Part shown: positions 8,784-17,086 of the stretch, in pieces
How the letters are laid out: the number at the start of each line of letters is the position of its first letter
How positions within the stretch are numbered: the stretch's first letter is position 1
Assembly: GCA_035602605.1 (NCBI GenBank)
Contig: DATNLZ010000122.1
Span: 1-57,693 of the forward strand
Direction: 5' to 3'
Length of the DNA stretch: 57,693 nucleotides
From: DASQHY01 sp035602605
Lineage (GTDB): Bacteria > Acidobacteriota > Terriglobia > Acidiferrales > UBA7541
The notes under the pieces: model-generated
Told to the model about the DNA's origin: nothing
The model's database searches: none
Seen by the model: only the letters and a program-made list of their open reading frames with translations
Made by a program: the position numbers and the translations under genes

Positions 8784-10145
8784 TTAAGGCAAGGGTATGG
8801 TTACCGACGCCTCTTCTGAAAACTCGCTCTCCTCTTCCTGCTCATCATTGGCCACCGCGGACACCACGTAGAAGTAGGTTTGGCCTCCGCTAACCGCAGT
8901 GTCGGTGTAACTGAGCGTGGCCGCCGGTACCGGATTGAGTCTCCCGTAGGCACTGCCGGGCTGCGTGCTGCGGTAGACGTAATAACCCTCGACTCTGGAT
9001 CTGCTGGCCTCCCAGCTCAAGAGGACCGAATGCGAGGTCGCTTGTGTCCCTGAACCGGTCAAGGAAACTGTCGACGGTGAATTGCTCGCGGTGCTGATCG
9101 CGGAAATAGTACCAAGTACGTCGCCGGTAGCTTGCGGAGCAAACACCACGTTGAGGCTGGAGGTCTGTCCGGCCGACAAGGTGACCGGGAGCGCCAGTCC
9201 TGTGACACTGAAAGACGCCGCCCCGGTAAGGTCTATCTGCGAGACAGTCACATTGGAATTCCCGGTGTTGCTGAGAGTTACCGTCTGTGTCCCGGTGCTG
9301 CCTACCGCGACATTCCCGAAATTCAGGGTGCTGGGATTAGCCGAGAGCTGGAGGGCAGTGCTTACACCGGCCCCGCTCAGCGGAATAGTCGCTGGCGAGT
9401 TTGAGGCACTACTCATGACCGTGATGCTGCCGGCTAAAGCGCCGACACTACTAGGAGCGAACACAACGTTGAAATTGGCGGACTGACGCGCTGATAAAGT
9501 GAGCGGCAGAGTTAAACCGGTCTCAGTCAGGCTCACTCCGGTTATGATCACGCGCGATACCGTTACATCCCCATTTCCTGTATTGGCGAGCGTGATATTT
9601 TTCGTGCTGCTGCCACCCACAATCACGTCACCGAAACTTACTGTGCTTGGGTTGACAGAAAGTTGCAGATCCGAGGTCATGCCTGTGCCGCCGAGGCCAA
9701 TGGTAAGCGGCGGGGTTGGCGCATTACTCAGAAGCGAAAGGCTGCCTGTTACCGAGCCCGCTGTGCTTGGTGTGAAACTCACAGCAAAGGTCATGGACCG
9801 ACCTGGGGCGACCATCAGCGGTACGCTGAGCCCACTTACGTTGAAACTCGTTCCAGTTACCGTAGCTCCCGAGATAATTAGGTTTCCGCCCCCCGGGTTG
9901 CTCACAGTCAAGCTTTGCGTGTTTGTGGCTCCTAGCATTACCGATCCAAAGGTGATGCTCGAAGGAGCAACGGAAATTCTTGGTTTCAGTGCGTCGGTTG
10001 TAAGTCCGGCGCAGCTTTCAAGACTCAGACTTCCAAGCAAACCCAACACAATAAAAAGGAATGCCCAATTGAGCTGTGTCTGTTGGGGCTGGCGGCGGGA
10101 GATGAGGCCCGGAAGATGAAATCTCGCCCAATTTACACGTAGCAC
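8784..10145 (-). CDS. Choice-of-anchor-D repeat lipoprotein with C-terminal fibronectin III-like domain
   Basis: A 453-residue exported protein. An N-terminal hydrophobic segment (about residues 25-45) ends in LSLESCAG, which fits a lipobox loosely, so it is probably a lipoprotein. Three repeats of about 100 residues follow, each starting like ISVAPSSITFGSVMLGATNTQ and containing GNLIISG and VSFTPSTAG. These are choice-of-anchor-D (ASH/MSP-like Ig) domains. The last 95 residues (VLLSWEASRSRVEGYYVYRST to the end) look like a fibronectin III domain. Such proteins are structural or adhesive surface proteins in acidobacteria. There is no PEP-CTERM tail, so it is not an obvious exosortase client. 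It is a shorter paralogue of the next gene upstream. Confidence 0.85.
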   Translation of the reverse strand: MLRVNWARFHLPGLISRRQPQQTQLNWAFLFIVLGLLGSLSLESCAGLTTDALKPRISVAPSSITFGSVMLGATNTQSLTVSNPGGGNLIISGATVTGTSFNVSGLSVPLMVAPGRSMTFAVSFTPSTAGSVTGSLSLLSNAPTPPLTIGLGGTGMTSDLQLSVNPSTVSFGDVIVGGSSTKNITLANTGNGDVTVSRVIITGVSLTETGLTLPLTLSARQSANFNVVFAPSSVGALAGSITVMSSASNSPATIPLSGAGVSTALQLSANPSTLNFGNVAVGSTGTQTVTLSNTGNSNVTVSQIDLTGAASFSVTGLALPVTLSAGQTSSLNVVFAPQATGDVLGTISAISTASNSPSTVSLTGSGTQATSHSVLLSWEASRSRVEGYYVYRSTQPGSAYGRLNPVPAATLSYTDTAVSGGQTYFYVVSAVANDEQEEESEFSEEASVTIPLP

Positions 10146-10305
10146 GGTTTGGAAGTGTAGGGTTCACAGCGGAGGGGAATCTACTGGCCATTAGTCTAGT
10201 CGCGGTACAGGTAGCACACTGTACCGCGAAGGAGCTAACCGTTCGCCGATTCCGGTATAACGCGACTTATACATTCAAACAAGCAGTTACGACACCCCTT
10301 GCAAG

Positions 10306-12621
10306 CTAGGGCGTTGGTATCGTGGCCGAAACCTCGTTCGAGAAAGCACTCTCCACAGCGCTCGAGTCAACGGCCGTAACCACGTAGAAGTAGGTTAGGC
10401 CCGCTTGCACGGTGAGATCCGGGTACCCGGTTGCGGCCACCGAAGAACTGTTGAGTAGGGTATAGGGTCCGCCTGACTGCGCGCCGCGATACACATAGTA
10501 TCCGACCACAGTTGATGTACTTGGATCCCAGCTCAAGGTAGCGGAATGGGCAACCGGCTGAATCCCGACACCAGCCGCAGAAACGATGGCCGGAGAGTTC
10601 GAAGCTGTGCTCCGGATCGTAACGGTACTGGTCTGACTCCCCACACCGAGCGGAGCAAACACCACATTGAGGCTGGCCGTCTGCCCGGGCGACACTGTGA
10701 CTGGGAGTGCCAGTCCGGTTACACTGAAGGCCGCGCCGGTAGGAGTGACTTGCGAGACGCTCACGTCGGAATTCCCGGTGTTGGTGAGTGTAACTGTTTG
10801 TGTCCCACTGCTGCCCACGCTGACGTCCCCAAAGCTCAGCGCACTGGGGCTAGCCGAGAGCAGCAAACTGGCAGCCAAGCCTGTCCCGCTGAGGGGAATC
10901 GCAATGGGTGTGGTCGGTGCATTGCTTGCCAGTGATAAACTAGCGGTCACGAGCCCGCTCGCGCTGGGTGTGAAACCCACAGTAAATGTCATGGACTGCC
11001 CCGGTGCGACCGTAACAGGTACGCTGAGCCCGCTCACACTGAAGACGGTTCCCGCCACGGTAGCTTGCGAGATGACCAGGTTTGCATTCCCCGGATTGCT
11101 CACTCTCACGGTTTGAGTATTTGTGGTTCCTATGGCGACGGTACCAAAGGCGATGCTGGAAGGAGCCACGGAAATAGAAGGGGTAGGGGTGGCGATGCCG
11201 GATCCGCTGGCGGAGACAGTGGCCGGGGAATTCGAAGCCGTGCTCAGGATCGTAACCGTGCCGCTTTGGCTGCCGAGCCTGGTCGGAGAAAACACAACAT
11301 TGAAACCGGCGGTTTGTCCGGCGGACAATGCGAGCGGGAGTGCCAGTCCGGTAACAGTGAAGGCCGCGCCGGTAGGAGTGATTTGCGAGATGCTCACGTT
11401 GGAATTGCCGGTGTTGGTGAGTGTAACGATATGCATCGCCGTTGTGCCCACGCTGACATTGCCATAGGTCAGCACACTGGGACTAGCCGAGAGCAGCAAA
11501 CTGGGAGCCAAGCCTGTGCCGTTGAGAGGAATCGCAAGGGGTGTGGTCGGTGCATTGCTGGCCAGTGATAAACTACCGGTCACGAGCCCGCCCGCGCTGG
11601 GTGTGAAACCCACAGTAAATGTCATGGACTGCCCAGGTGCGATCGTAACAGGTACGCTCGGCCCGCTCACACTGAAGGCGGTTCCCGCCACGGTGGCTTG
11701 CGAGATGACCAGGTTTGCATTCCCCGGATTGCTCACCCTCACGGTTTGAGTATTTGTGGTTCCTATGGCGACGGTACCAAAGGCGATGCTGGAAGGAGCC
11801 ACGGAAATAGAAGGGGTAGGGGTGGCGATACCGGATCCGCTGGCGGAGACAGTGGCCGGGGAATTCGAAGCCGTGCTCAGGATCGTAACCGTGCCGCTTT
11901 GGCTGCCGAGGCTGGTCGGAGAAAACACAACATTGAAACCGGCGGTCTGTCCGGCGGACAATGTGAGCGGGAGTGCCAGTCCGGTAACAGTGAAGGTGGC
12001 GCCGGTGGGAGTGATTTGCGAGATGCTCACGCTGGAATTGCCGCCGTTGGTGAGTGTAACGATATGCGTCGCCGTTGTGCCCACGCTGACATTGCCATAG
12101 CTCAGCGCACTGGGACTAGCCGAGAGCTGGGAACTGGTAGCCAAGCCTGTGCCGCTGAGCGCAATTGTAACCGGTGTGGGTGGTGCATTGCTTACAACTG
12201 AAAGGTTACCTGTCGCGGGGCCGGCTGCGGTCGGCGTAAAACTCGCAGTAAACATCATGGACTGACCCGGTGCGATCGTCAGGGGTACGTTGAGCCCGCT
12301 CAGACGGAAGGCGGTTCCAGCCACGGTAGCTTGCGAGATGACCAGGTTTGCATCCCCCACATTGCCGACCCTCACGTTTTGGGTGTTCGTGGCTCCAACT
12401 GCGACGCTACCAAACGCGATGCTCGAAGGGACGATGGCCATAGAAGCCCCCTGCGGTGGTTTCGTCGAGGCACTGGTGAGTCCGGTACAACCCACTAGGG
12501 CTAAGTTGGTGCTCACCGCAAGAAGCACAAGGGAGAATGCTAAACATTTTGTTCGCAGCGCCTTACAAAGATGCAGTTTCACCATAAAGGTTTTCGTCAA
12601 ATAGAGAATTGGTTTCATCAA
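10306..12621 (-). CDS. Large choice-of-anchor-D repeat lipoprotein with fibronectin III-like domain
   Basis: A 771-residue paralogue of the neighbouring lipoprotein. The signal region ends in a good lipobox, LALVGC, so the protein should be lipid-anchored. It has about six Ig-like choice-of-anchor-D domains of 100-110 residues (each with SIAFGTVAIGTTNTQTVRVSNPG or LSYGNVSVGTTATH type cores) and a C-terminal fibronectin III-like domain (ATLSWDPSTSTVVGYYVYRG). The domains alternate between two subtypes, giving a super-repeat of about 211 residues that is also very similar at DNA level. Likely an extended surface stalk or adhesin. The extreme repeat identity makes copy number liable to change by recombination. 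Confidence 0.87.
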   Translation of the reverse strand: MMKPILYLTKTFMVKLHLCKALRTKCLAFSLVLLAVSTNLALVGCTGLTSASTKPPQGASMAIVPSSIAFGSVAVGATNTQNVRVGNVGDANLVISQATVAGTAFRLSGLNVPLTIAPGQSMMFTASFTPTAAGPATGNLSVVSNAPPTPVTIALSGTGLATSSQLSASPSALSYGNVSVGTTATHIVTLTNGGNSSVSISQITPTGATFTVTGLALPLTLSAGQTAGFNVVFSPTSLGSQSGTVTILSTASNSPATVSASGSGIATPTPSISVAPSSIAFGTVAIGTTNTQTVRVSNPGNANLVISQATVAGTAFSVSGPSVPVTIAPGQSMTFTVGFTPSAGGLVTGSLSLASNAPTTPLAIPLNGTGLAPSLLLSASPSVLTYGNVSVGTTAMHIVTLTNTGNSNVSISQITPTGAAFTVTGLALPLALSAGQTAGFNVVFSPTRLGSQSGTVTILSTASNSPATVSASGSGIATPTPSISVAPSSIAFGTVAIGTTNTQTVRVSNPGNANLVISQATVAGTVFSVSGLSVPVTVAPGQSMTFTVGFTPSASGLVTASLSLASNAPTTPIAIPLSGTGLAASLLLSASPSALSFGDVSVGSSGTQTVTLTNTGNSDVSVSQVTPTGAAFSVTGLALPVTVSPGQTASLNVVFAPLGVGSQTSTVTIRSTASNSPAIVSAAGVGIQPVAHSATLSWDPSTSTVVGYYVYRGAQSGGPYTLLNSSSVAATGYPDLTVQAGLTYFYVVTAVDSSAVESAFSNEVSATIPTP
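10561..12459 (-). repeat. Three tandem copies of a 633-bp coding repeat
   Basis: Inside the large lipoprotein gene the sequence recurs with a 633-bp period (211 codons, two Ig-like domains). The stretch around 11065-11330 matches that at 11698-11960 almost base for base, and a more diverged copy lies at each side. The near identity of the middle copies points to recent duplication or gene conversion. Confidence 0.8.
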
Positions 12622-13076
12622 CAGGAGCAGTGTGGGGTTTGGTGCTTTGGGGGCCTACTGGTCTGAGGACTAATTGCGGTTCATGGTACTTTCGGCGTGG
12701 CCAGCAGTCCGGGTGGACCTGAACTCCTGACCCTGCAACTGTCCTTCAGGCCAACCGGGACCTTAAACAGAACATGTAGCCATGGTACCGGCCGAAAAAA
12801 AAACGATCTGGTTTGCGTGAGATATGCGGTTCGAGGGAAGACTTAAGATTCTGGAATTAAGACTCCGTCTATCTACTGGACTGGATCACACGGTTAGCAA
12901 CCGGCTTTGGGTAGGACAATTTTCTGTAGGCCGCGTCTAGTGCTGATGCGGGATCGGCTCCGCGCTCTTGAGCGAGCGCGAGGGAAACGTTTTTTGCAGG
13001 TGGAGACGGAATGGGATCGCACTAGGAAATCAGCTTGCCATCAATGAATTTGCGAGGCTCGTGTTAGACTCCGCAC
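12622..13076. other. Divergent intergenic region
   Basis: About 455 bases between the large lipoprotein gene (minus) and the VanZ-family gene (plus). It contains an A run near 12796 and a short GC hairpin near 12970 (GCGCTC then GAGCGC). No riboswitch or gene could be supported. Confidence 0.4.
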
Positions 13077-13613
13077 GTGCCACCCGAGCAGCCCCGCAGT
13101 GCTAATCCATTCCTTGAGTTACTCCGGTACTGGGGGCCCGTTCTTCGTTGGGGCTTGATCATCTGGAGCGTGTCCACCAGGGCCTTTTCTGAGAGCCACA
13201 CATCCCGTCTGATTGTCCCGCTGCTGCACTGGCTGTTTCCGTTCGCCTCTCAAGGAACTTTACTTCGGGCGCATCACTTAATACGTAAGAGTTCGCATTT
13301 CATTGAATATTTCATTTTCAGTTTATTTCTTTTCAGCGGGATTCGTCGCGGTCGTTCAGGTTGGCGACTCTGTTGGGCGGTTACAACCCTAGTTCTCGCG
13401 GCGTGCTGGGCTGCGTCCGACGAATTGCACCAGGTGTTTGTGCCCAATAGAGGCCCGTCGCCATTCGACGTTCTACTGGACACTGCCGGCGCTGCAGCGG
13501 CGCTGGTGTTTACATGGTGTCAGTATCGCCCGATTCGGACATCCTGGTCGCAGTTTCGAACTTTAGACAGTATCTTGTCCTGGCGAGGCCATTTCCGGCT
13601 GGGAGGCGTCTAA
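13077..13613 (+). CDS. VanZ-family membrane protein
   Basis: A 178-residue protein with three to four membrane segments. The VanZ family pattern is clear: KSSHFIEYFIFSLFLF, then a later helix followed by ASDELHQVFVPNRGPSPFDVLLDTAGA. VanZ-like proteins occur in polysaccharide and exosortase loci as well as with glycopeptide resistance; their biochemical role is not settled. The start is GTG with no strong ribosome site, so it could lie slightly downstream. It stands alone between the lipoprotein genes and the E1-E2-NRPS operon. Confidence 0.85.
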   Translation: MPPEQPRSANPFLELLRYWGPVLRWGLIIWSVSTRAFSESHTSRLIVPLLHWLFPFASQGTLLRAHHLIRKSSHFIEYFIFSLFLFSGIRRGRSGWRLCWAVTTLVLAACWAASDELHQVFVPNRGPSPFDVLLDTAGAAAALVFTWCQYRPIRTSWSQFRTLDSILSWRGHFRLGGV

Positions 13614-13694
13614 ACAGAGGAAGCATTCCGAGCATTGTGGGAAAACCCTTTCCACCGCAGCCCAGGTTCAGTTACAATTCCAGACCCACAAGTA

Positions 13695-13781
13695 GCACTT
13701 AACATACTGAAAACACTAGTGTTAAGCTAGATTAATCGTTGCGGGCGCAAAATGAGGTTGGCATGTGAAGTGCACTTAACA
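13695..13781. promoter_or_regulatory. Repeated GCACTTAACA motif upstream of the E1-E2-NRPS operon
   Basis: The 10-mer GCACTTAACA occurs at 13695-13704 and again at 13772-13781. A reversed half, AGTGTTAAG, lies at 13718-13726, so the first copy and this half form an inverted repeat (CTTAACA / TGTTAAG). The cluster sits 80-170 bases before the first gene of the operon and could be an operator. No protein can be assigned to it. Confidence 0.35.
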
Positions 13782-13862
13782 AGATAATTCCAGGTAGGAC
13801 GAGGTATGTGTAGTCTTTACTGCCCGTAGTATACAGGTCCGGTATCGTATCTTCAGAGTTAT

Positions 13863-15089
13863 ATGGGCACTCTGAACCAGAGCCGTTCGAGGACGAAAGC
13901 GCGATGCGTCTGCTGTCCTCCCTATATAGCGAGAATGGAGACCCGCGCTGTGGCCCTAACCAGCCATCAACTTACAAGTGGCAGTATCAGTTCAGGTAAA
14001 TTACGAGTAAGGTCGATTGATTTCCGGAATGATACGAGAGTTATTCCATTTCTATCGTCCCATCCGAGCGCCCTGATTTACCACTATCCCAGCTGGTTAA
14101 ACGCTCTCCAGGAGGAGTCAGGCCAAGAATGTTGGATGTTGGCGTGCGAGGGCGACGATGGGTCGCTGTGCGGGATTATGCCTCTTGCCTATACTCGCGG
14201 CCTCCCTTTTAATGTTGCCAATCACCAAACAAAACGTCGTATTTGCTCATTGCCTCGTACTCCGTTCGTCGGTCCGATCGCCACGAGTTCTGAGGCGACA
14301 AAGTTATTGCTCGGCGCTGCAGTCGAGCTTGCAAAGAAAAATAATACACAACTTCAGATCAAGATGGACAGTCCTCTGCCCCAAGAAACTCATGACCGCC
14401 TGATTTGCGCCGAATGGAGACCGACATACGTCTTGGCGCTACCTAAGTCTCGGGATCAACTGACTTTCGGAGACGCTAGAAGCCGTCACAGAGTGAAGTG
14501 GGGAGTCCAAAAAGCTGTGAAACTTGGGTTAGTGGTTCGCCTTGCCGAAACGACAGCTGATTTGGAAGCCTGGTATCGCCTTTATCTCGCCACCATGCGG
14601 CGAAACTTTGTTCCACCTCGCTCTTATAAGCTGTTCGGTTCTCTCTGGCGTGACCTCAGGGGATGCGGATCCATGAAACTGCTCCTCGCCGAGCAAGTCC
14701 ACTCGAGTGGCAAGACCCTCATCGCCGGCTCTATTTTCCTAATGAAGGGTAAGACCGTTTTTTATGCGTTCACCGGAGCTCTGACGCGGCACCTCACCAC
14801 CCATGCCAATGACATTATTCTTTGGGAAGCCATTCAGAACGCTTGCCACGATGGTTATCGCCTATTTGATTTCGGCGAGGTTGCCGAAGAGCATCCCGAG
14901 CTGGTCCGATTCAAAACCAAGTGGGGCTCTATGCCTAAGCCCCTGTATCGTCACTACTACCCTTACCATCACGAAAGGACCAGTGGTGGCACATCGCGCA
15001 AGCTGCGGGAAGCGTTAGGACGTGCTTGGCAACACGTGCCGCTTTCCATGACCGCCCGCATTGGGGAATGGCTTTATGGCTACTTATGA
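13863..15089 (+). CDS. FemAB / GNAT-fold acyltransferase-like protein
   Basis: A 408-residue protein (possibly 384 if Met25 at 13935 is the start) of the FemAB-like double-GNAT family. It has HYPSWLNALQEESG near the N-terminus, a central basic stretch HRVKWGVQKAVKLG, and a C-terminal GNAT core with FYAFTGALTRHLTTHANDIILWEAI and FDFGEVAEEHPELVRFKTKWG. Family members attach aminoacyl or acyl groups to lipid-linked or small-molecule acceptors. It is the first gene of a same-strand run leading to the E2-NRPS gene, with only 49 bases to the next gene. It might modify the operon's product or a surface glycan; context alone does not decide. Confidence 0.78.
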   Translation: MGTLNQSRSRTKARCVCCPPYIARMETRAVALTSHQLTSGSISSGKLRVRSIDFRNDTRVIPFLSSHPSALIYHYPSWLNALQEESGQECWMLACEGDDGSLCGIMPLAYTRGLPFNVANHQTKRRICSLPRTPFVGPIATSSEATKLLLGAAVELAKKNNTQLQIKMDSPLPQETHDRLICAEWRPTYVLALPKSRDQLTFGDARSRHRVKWGVQKAVKLGLVVRLAETTADLEAWYRLYLATMRRNFVPPRSYKLFGSLWRDLRGCGSMKLLLAEQVHSSGKTLIAGSIFLMKGKTVFYAFTGALTRHLTTHANDIILWEAIQNACHDGYRLFDFGEVAEEHPELVRFKTKWGSMPKPLYRHYYPYHHERTSGGTSRKLREALGRAWQHVPLSMTARIGEWLYGYL

Positions 15090-15138
15090 CATCGCTGGGG
15101 TGTGGAAAGCATTCTTGATTGAGTAGGAGCACCTAATT

Positions 15139-15735
15139 ATGGCACAACCCGATAAGACAGATACAGATTGCCAGGCCAACACATTCGAAAGTGGCTCTGA
15201 GCCTATGCCGCGGAGCATAGACCTCGCGCGCCGCGCTCGAGAACAGCTGCGCCGTTACGGAGTTAAAGCCACCCTCGGAAAGGTGCTGGGCTTCCTCGCA
15301 GACCGGCTCACCGCTGAATCGGGGCCATCGATGTCCGGTCCCACACCGTTTGCTGCGGCGACCACCGATGAGGTGGCAGAAAACATCCGCCGGCCGGAGG
15401 ACGTACTTAAGCTCCAGGCGGGCGAGTACATAGAGGTCAAGTCCGAGGCCGAAATCTTGCAGACTTTGGATGAACACGGTCGGCTCAACGGGTTGGCCTA
15501 TGTCCCCTCAATGAAAGAGTTCTGCGGTCGGCGCTTCAAGGTGTTCAAACGGATGGAGACAATGTACCAAGAGGAGTCCGGCAAGGTTCGTCGCCTCAAA
15601 AATACCGTCCTTTTGGACCAAGCTCACTGCGATGGGCTATTGATGCGCTGTGACCGGGCTTGTTTTTTCTATTGGCGCGAAGAATGGCTGCGCCGAGCCG
15701 ATGGACCAAAATCCGAGCTTATTCAACTTAAATAG
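15139..15735 (+). CDS. Small conserved protein with a C-terminal cysteine motif, function unknown
   Basis: A 198-residue soluble protein. The first 80 residues are variable and partly disordered. The C-terminal 110 residues look like a compact domain: LQAGEYIEVKSEAEILQTLD, then GLAYVPSMKEFCGRRFKVFKR, then LDQAHCDGLLMRCDRACFFYWREEWL. The ordered Cys-x-Gly, Cys-x3-Cys and WREEWL pattern resembles small hypothetical proteins I associate with polysaccharide or natural-product loci; metal binding is possible. The start has AGGAG eight bases upstream. It is second in the operon, 89 bases before the oxidoreductase gene. I do not know a function for the family. Confidence 0.75.
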   Translation: MAQPDKTDTDCQANTFESGSEPMPRSIDLARRAREQLRRYGVKATLGKVLGFLADRLTAESGPSMSGPTPFAAATTDEVAENIRRPEDVLKLQAGEYIEVKSEAEILQTLDEHGRLNGLAYVPSMKEFCGRRFKVFKRMETMYQEESGKVRRLKNTVLLDQAHCDGLLMRCDRACFFYWREEWLRRADGPKSELIQLK

Positions 15736-15824
15736 TAGAAAGATCCTGCGTGTGTCTTGCGAACCGAAGCGAACAAGATTCCGAGGCGTTCCTCAAAAAT
15801 CTATAGGATGGTAACTAAAAGCCT

Positions 15825-17033
15825 ATGCATGACTTGGTGATTGTCGGTGCTGGACCTTATGGCATGTCTGCTGCCGCACACCTTCGGCAGATCAGGGGCC
15901 TGGATTTGAAAGTGTTTGGCGAACCCATGTCTTTCTGGGAGCGCCACATGCCTTCGAAAATGCTTCTGCGGTCTTGGCGACCGGCATCACATATCGCGGA
16001 TCCTGAAAATCGACTGAGCTTGGATGCCTACCGGGCGGTGAATGGAAATCATGGTTTGCAAGACCCATTGCCTGTGGGAGATTTCATTAAATATGGCCAC
16101 TGGTTCCATCAACAGGGCAGTGTGCAGTCCGACCGGCGCAAAGTAGTTTGTATTGAACCCGTTTCTGATGGATATCAGCTCACTCTCGAAGACGGAGAAA
16201 TTCTCCCCACCAAGCGAGTTGTGGTCGCTACCGGCATCGAGTCCTTCACCCATCGGCCACCAGCGTTCGACGGCTTTCCCAAATCGTTGGTTACGCATTC
16301 CTCGGACAAACACGAGTACGAGCGATTCCGGGGCAAAGAGGTTTTGGTCATTGGCGGAGGACAGAGTTCTCTCGAGTCGGCGGCCTTTTTGGGGGGAGCC
16401 GGGGCCCGTGTGGAGATCTTGATTCGGTCGCAATCCCTTGCTGCGCGAGCCCAGCGGGCATGGTCAGACAACCTATGCTGTTCGGGTCCGGTTTCCTGGG
16501 GGGGATGGCTCAGAAGTCAGCGATGGTTTCATTCCCGGGCCGATGTTGGACCTCCGGGTCTGAGCTTAATCATCCAGCGACCGAATTTGTTTCGTCGATT
16601 GCCGCGCTACACCAAGGATTGGTCGGATCGGCGTGCGATCCGGCCGGTGTTTTCTTATAAGTATGTCGTCGACAAGAAAGAAATGCCTATTCTCGCGAGC
16701 CGGTTCGTGGTTCGGGTTCAGGCCCAAGGCGAGCGCCTCGCGGTCGAGCTCAATGACGGCAGCGAACGAACCGTAGATCATGTCGTTCTGGCAACCGGCT
16801 ATCGCGTGGACGTTGCTCGGTATAGCTTTCTTTCGCCAAGAATTCTGGAAGGGTTGGACACTGTGGACGGTTATCCACGCGTCGATTCAGGATTTGAGAC
16901 TTCGTTACCGGGGCTGCACTTTCTTGGAGCGCCTGCGGCGTGGAGTTTCGGGCCCCTGGTTCGATTCATCGCCGGGACGGAATTCACCTCGCGCGCGCTT
17001 ACCAGGCGGATCCGCAGGGCGAAAAAACGATGA
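15825..17033 (+). CDS. FAD/NAD(P)-dependent oxidoreductase (flavin monooxygenase-like)
   Basis: A 402-residue two-dinucleotide-binding flavoprotein. The FAD site VIVGAGPYG begins at residue 5, and the second Rossmann motif VLVIGGGQSSLESAAFL lies near residue 170. A late motif VDHVVLATGYR is typical of FMO and ornithine/lysine N-hydroxylase relatives. It lacks the CxxxxC redox pair of dihydrolipoamide dehydrogenase, so it is not the missing E3. In the operon it sits directly before the E1 gene. Plausible jobs are oxidation of a thiazoline to a thiazole, or hydroxylation of a substrate; both are inferences. In characterized NRPS systems the thiazoline oxidase is usually FMN-dependent and differently folded. 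Confidence 0.8.
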   Translation: MHDLVIVGAGPYGMSAAAHLRQIRGLDLKVFGEPMSFWERHMPSKMLLRSWRPASHIADPENRLSLDAYRAVNGNHGLQDPLPVGDFIKYGHWFHQQGSVQSDRRKVVCIEPVSDGYQLTLEDGEILPTKRVVVATGIESFTHRPPAFDGFPKSLVTHSSDKHEYERFRGKEVLVIGGGQSSLESAAFLGGAGARVEILIRSQSLAARAQRAWSDNLCCSGPVSWGGWLRSQRWFHSRADVGPPGLSLIIQRPNLFRRLPRYTKDWSDRRAIRPVFSYKYVVDKKEMPILASRFVVRVQAQGERLAVELNDGSERTVDHVVLATGYRVDVARYSFLSPRILEGLDTVDGYPRVDSGFETSLPGLHFLGAPAAWSFGPLVRFIAGTEFTSRALTRRIRRAKKR

Positions 17034-17086
17034 TGTATCCGTGGGGCCATCGACGAAAAGGCTTGTTACCTTAGACGAGGGTTCAT

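Noticed and set aside
9082..12604. Several long plus-strand open frames opposite the lipoprotein genes
   Set aside because: They recur with the 633-bp period because they mirror the repetitive minus-strand genes, and their translations show no family.
8784..12621. Regularly repeated sequence that could suggest a repeat array
   Set aside because: The repeats are long, in frame and encode Ig-like domains; there are no short repeats with unique spacers, so it is not a CRISPR array.
12622..13076. Possible cyclic di-GMP riboswitch before the lipoprotein or VanZ gene
   Set aside because: The conserved core and paired stems of that riboswitch class could not be found; only a short isolated hairpin is present.
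15825..17033. The FAD protein as the E3 component of the 2-oxoacid dehydrogenase
   Set aside because: It lacks the CxxxxC redox disulfide and the E3 dimerisation domain; the length and second nucleotide motif fit flavin monooxygenase-like proteins.
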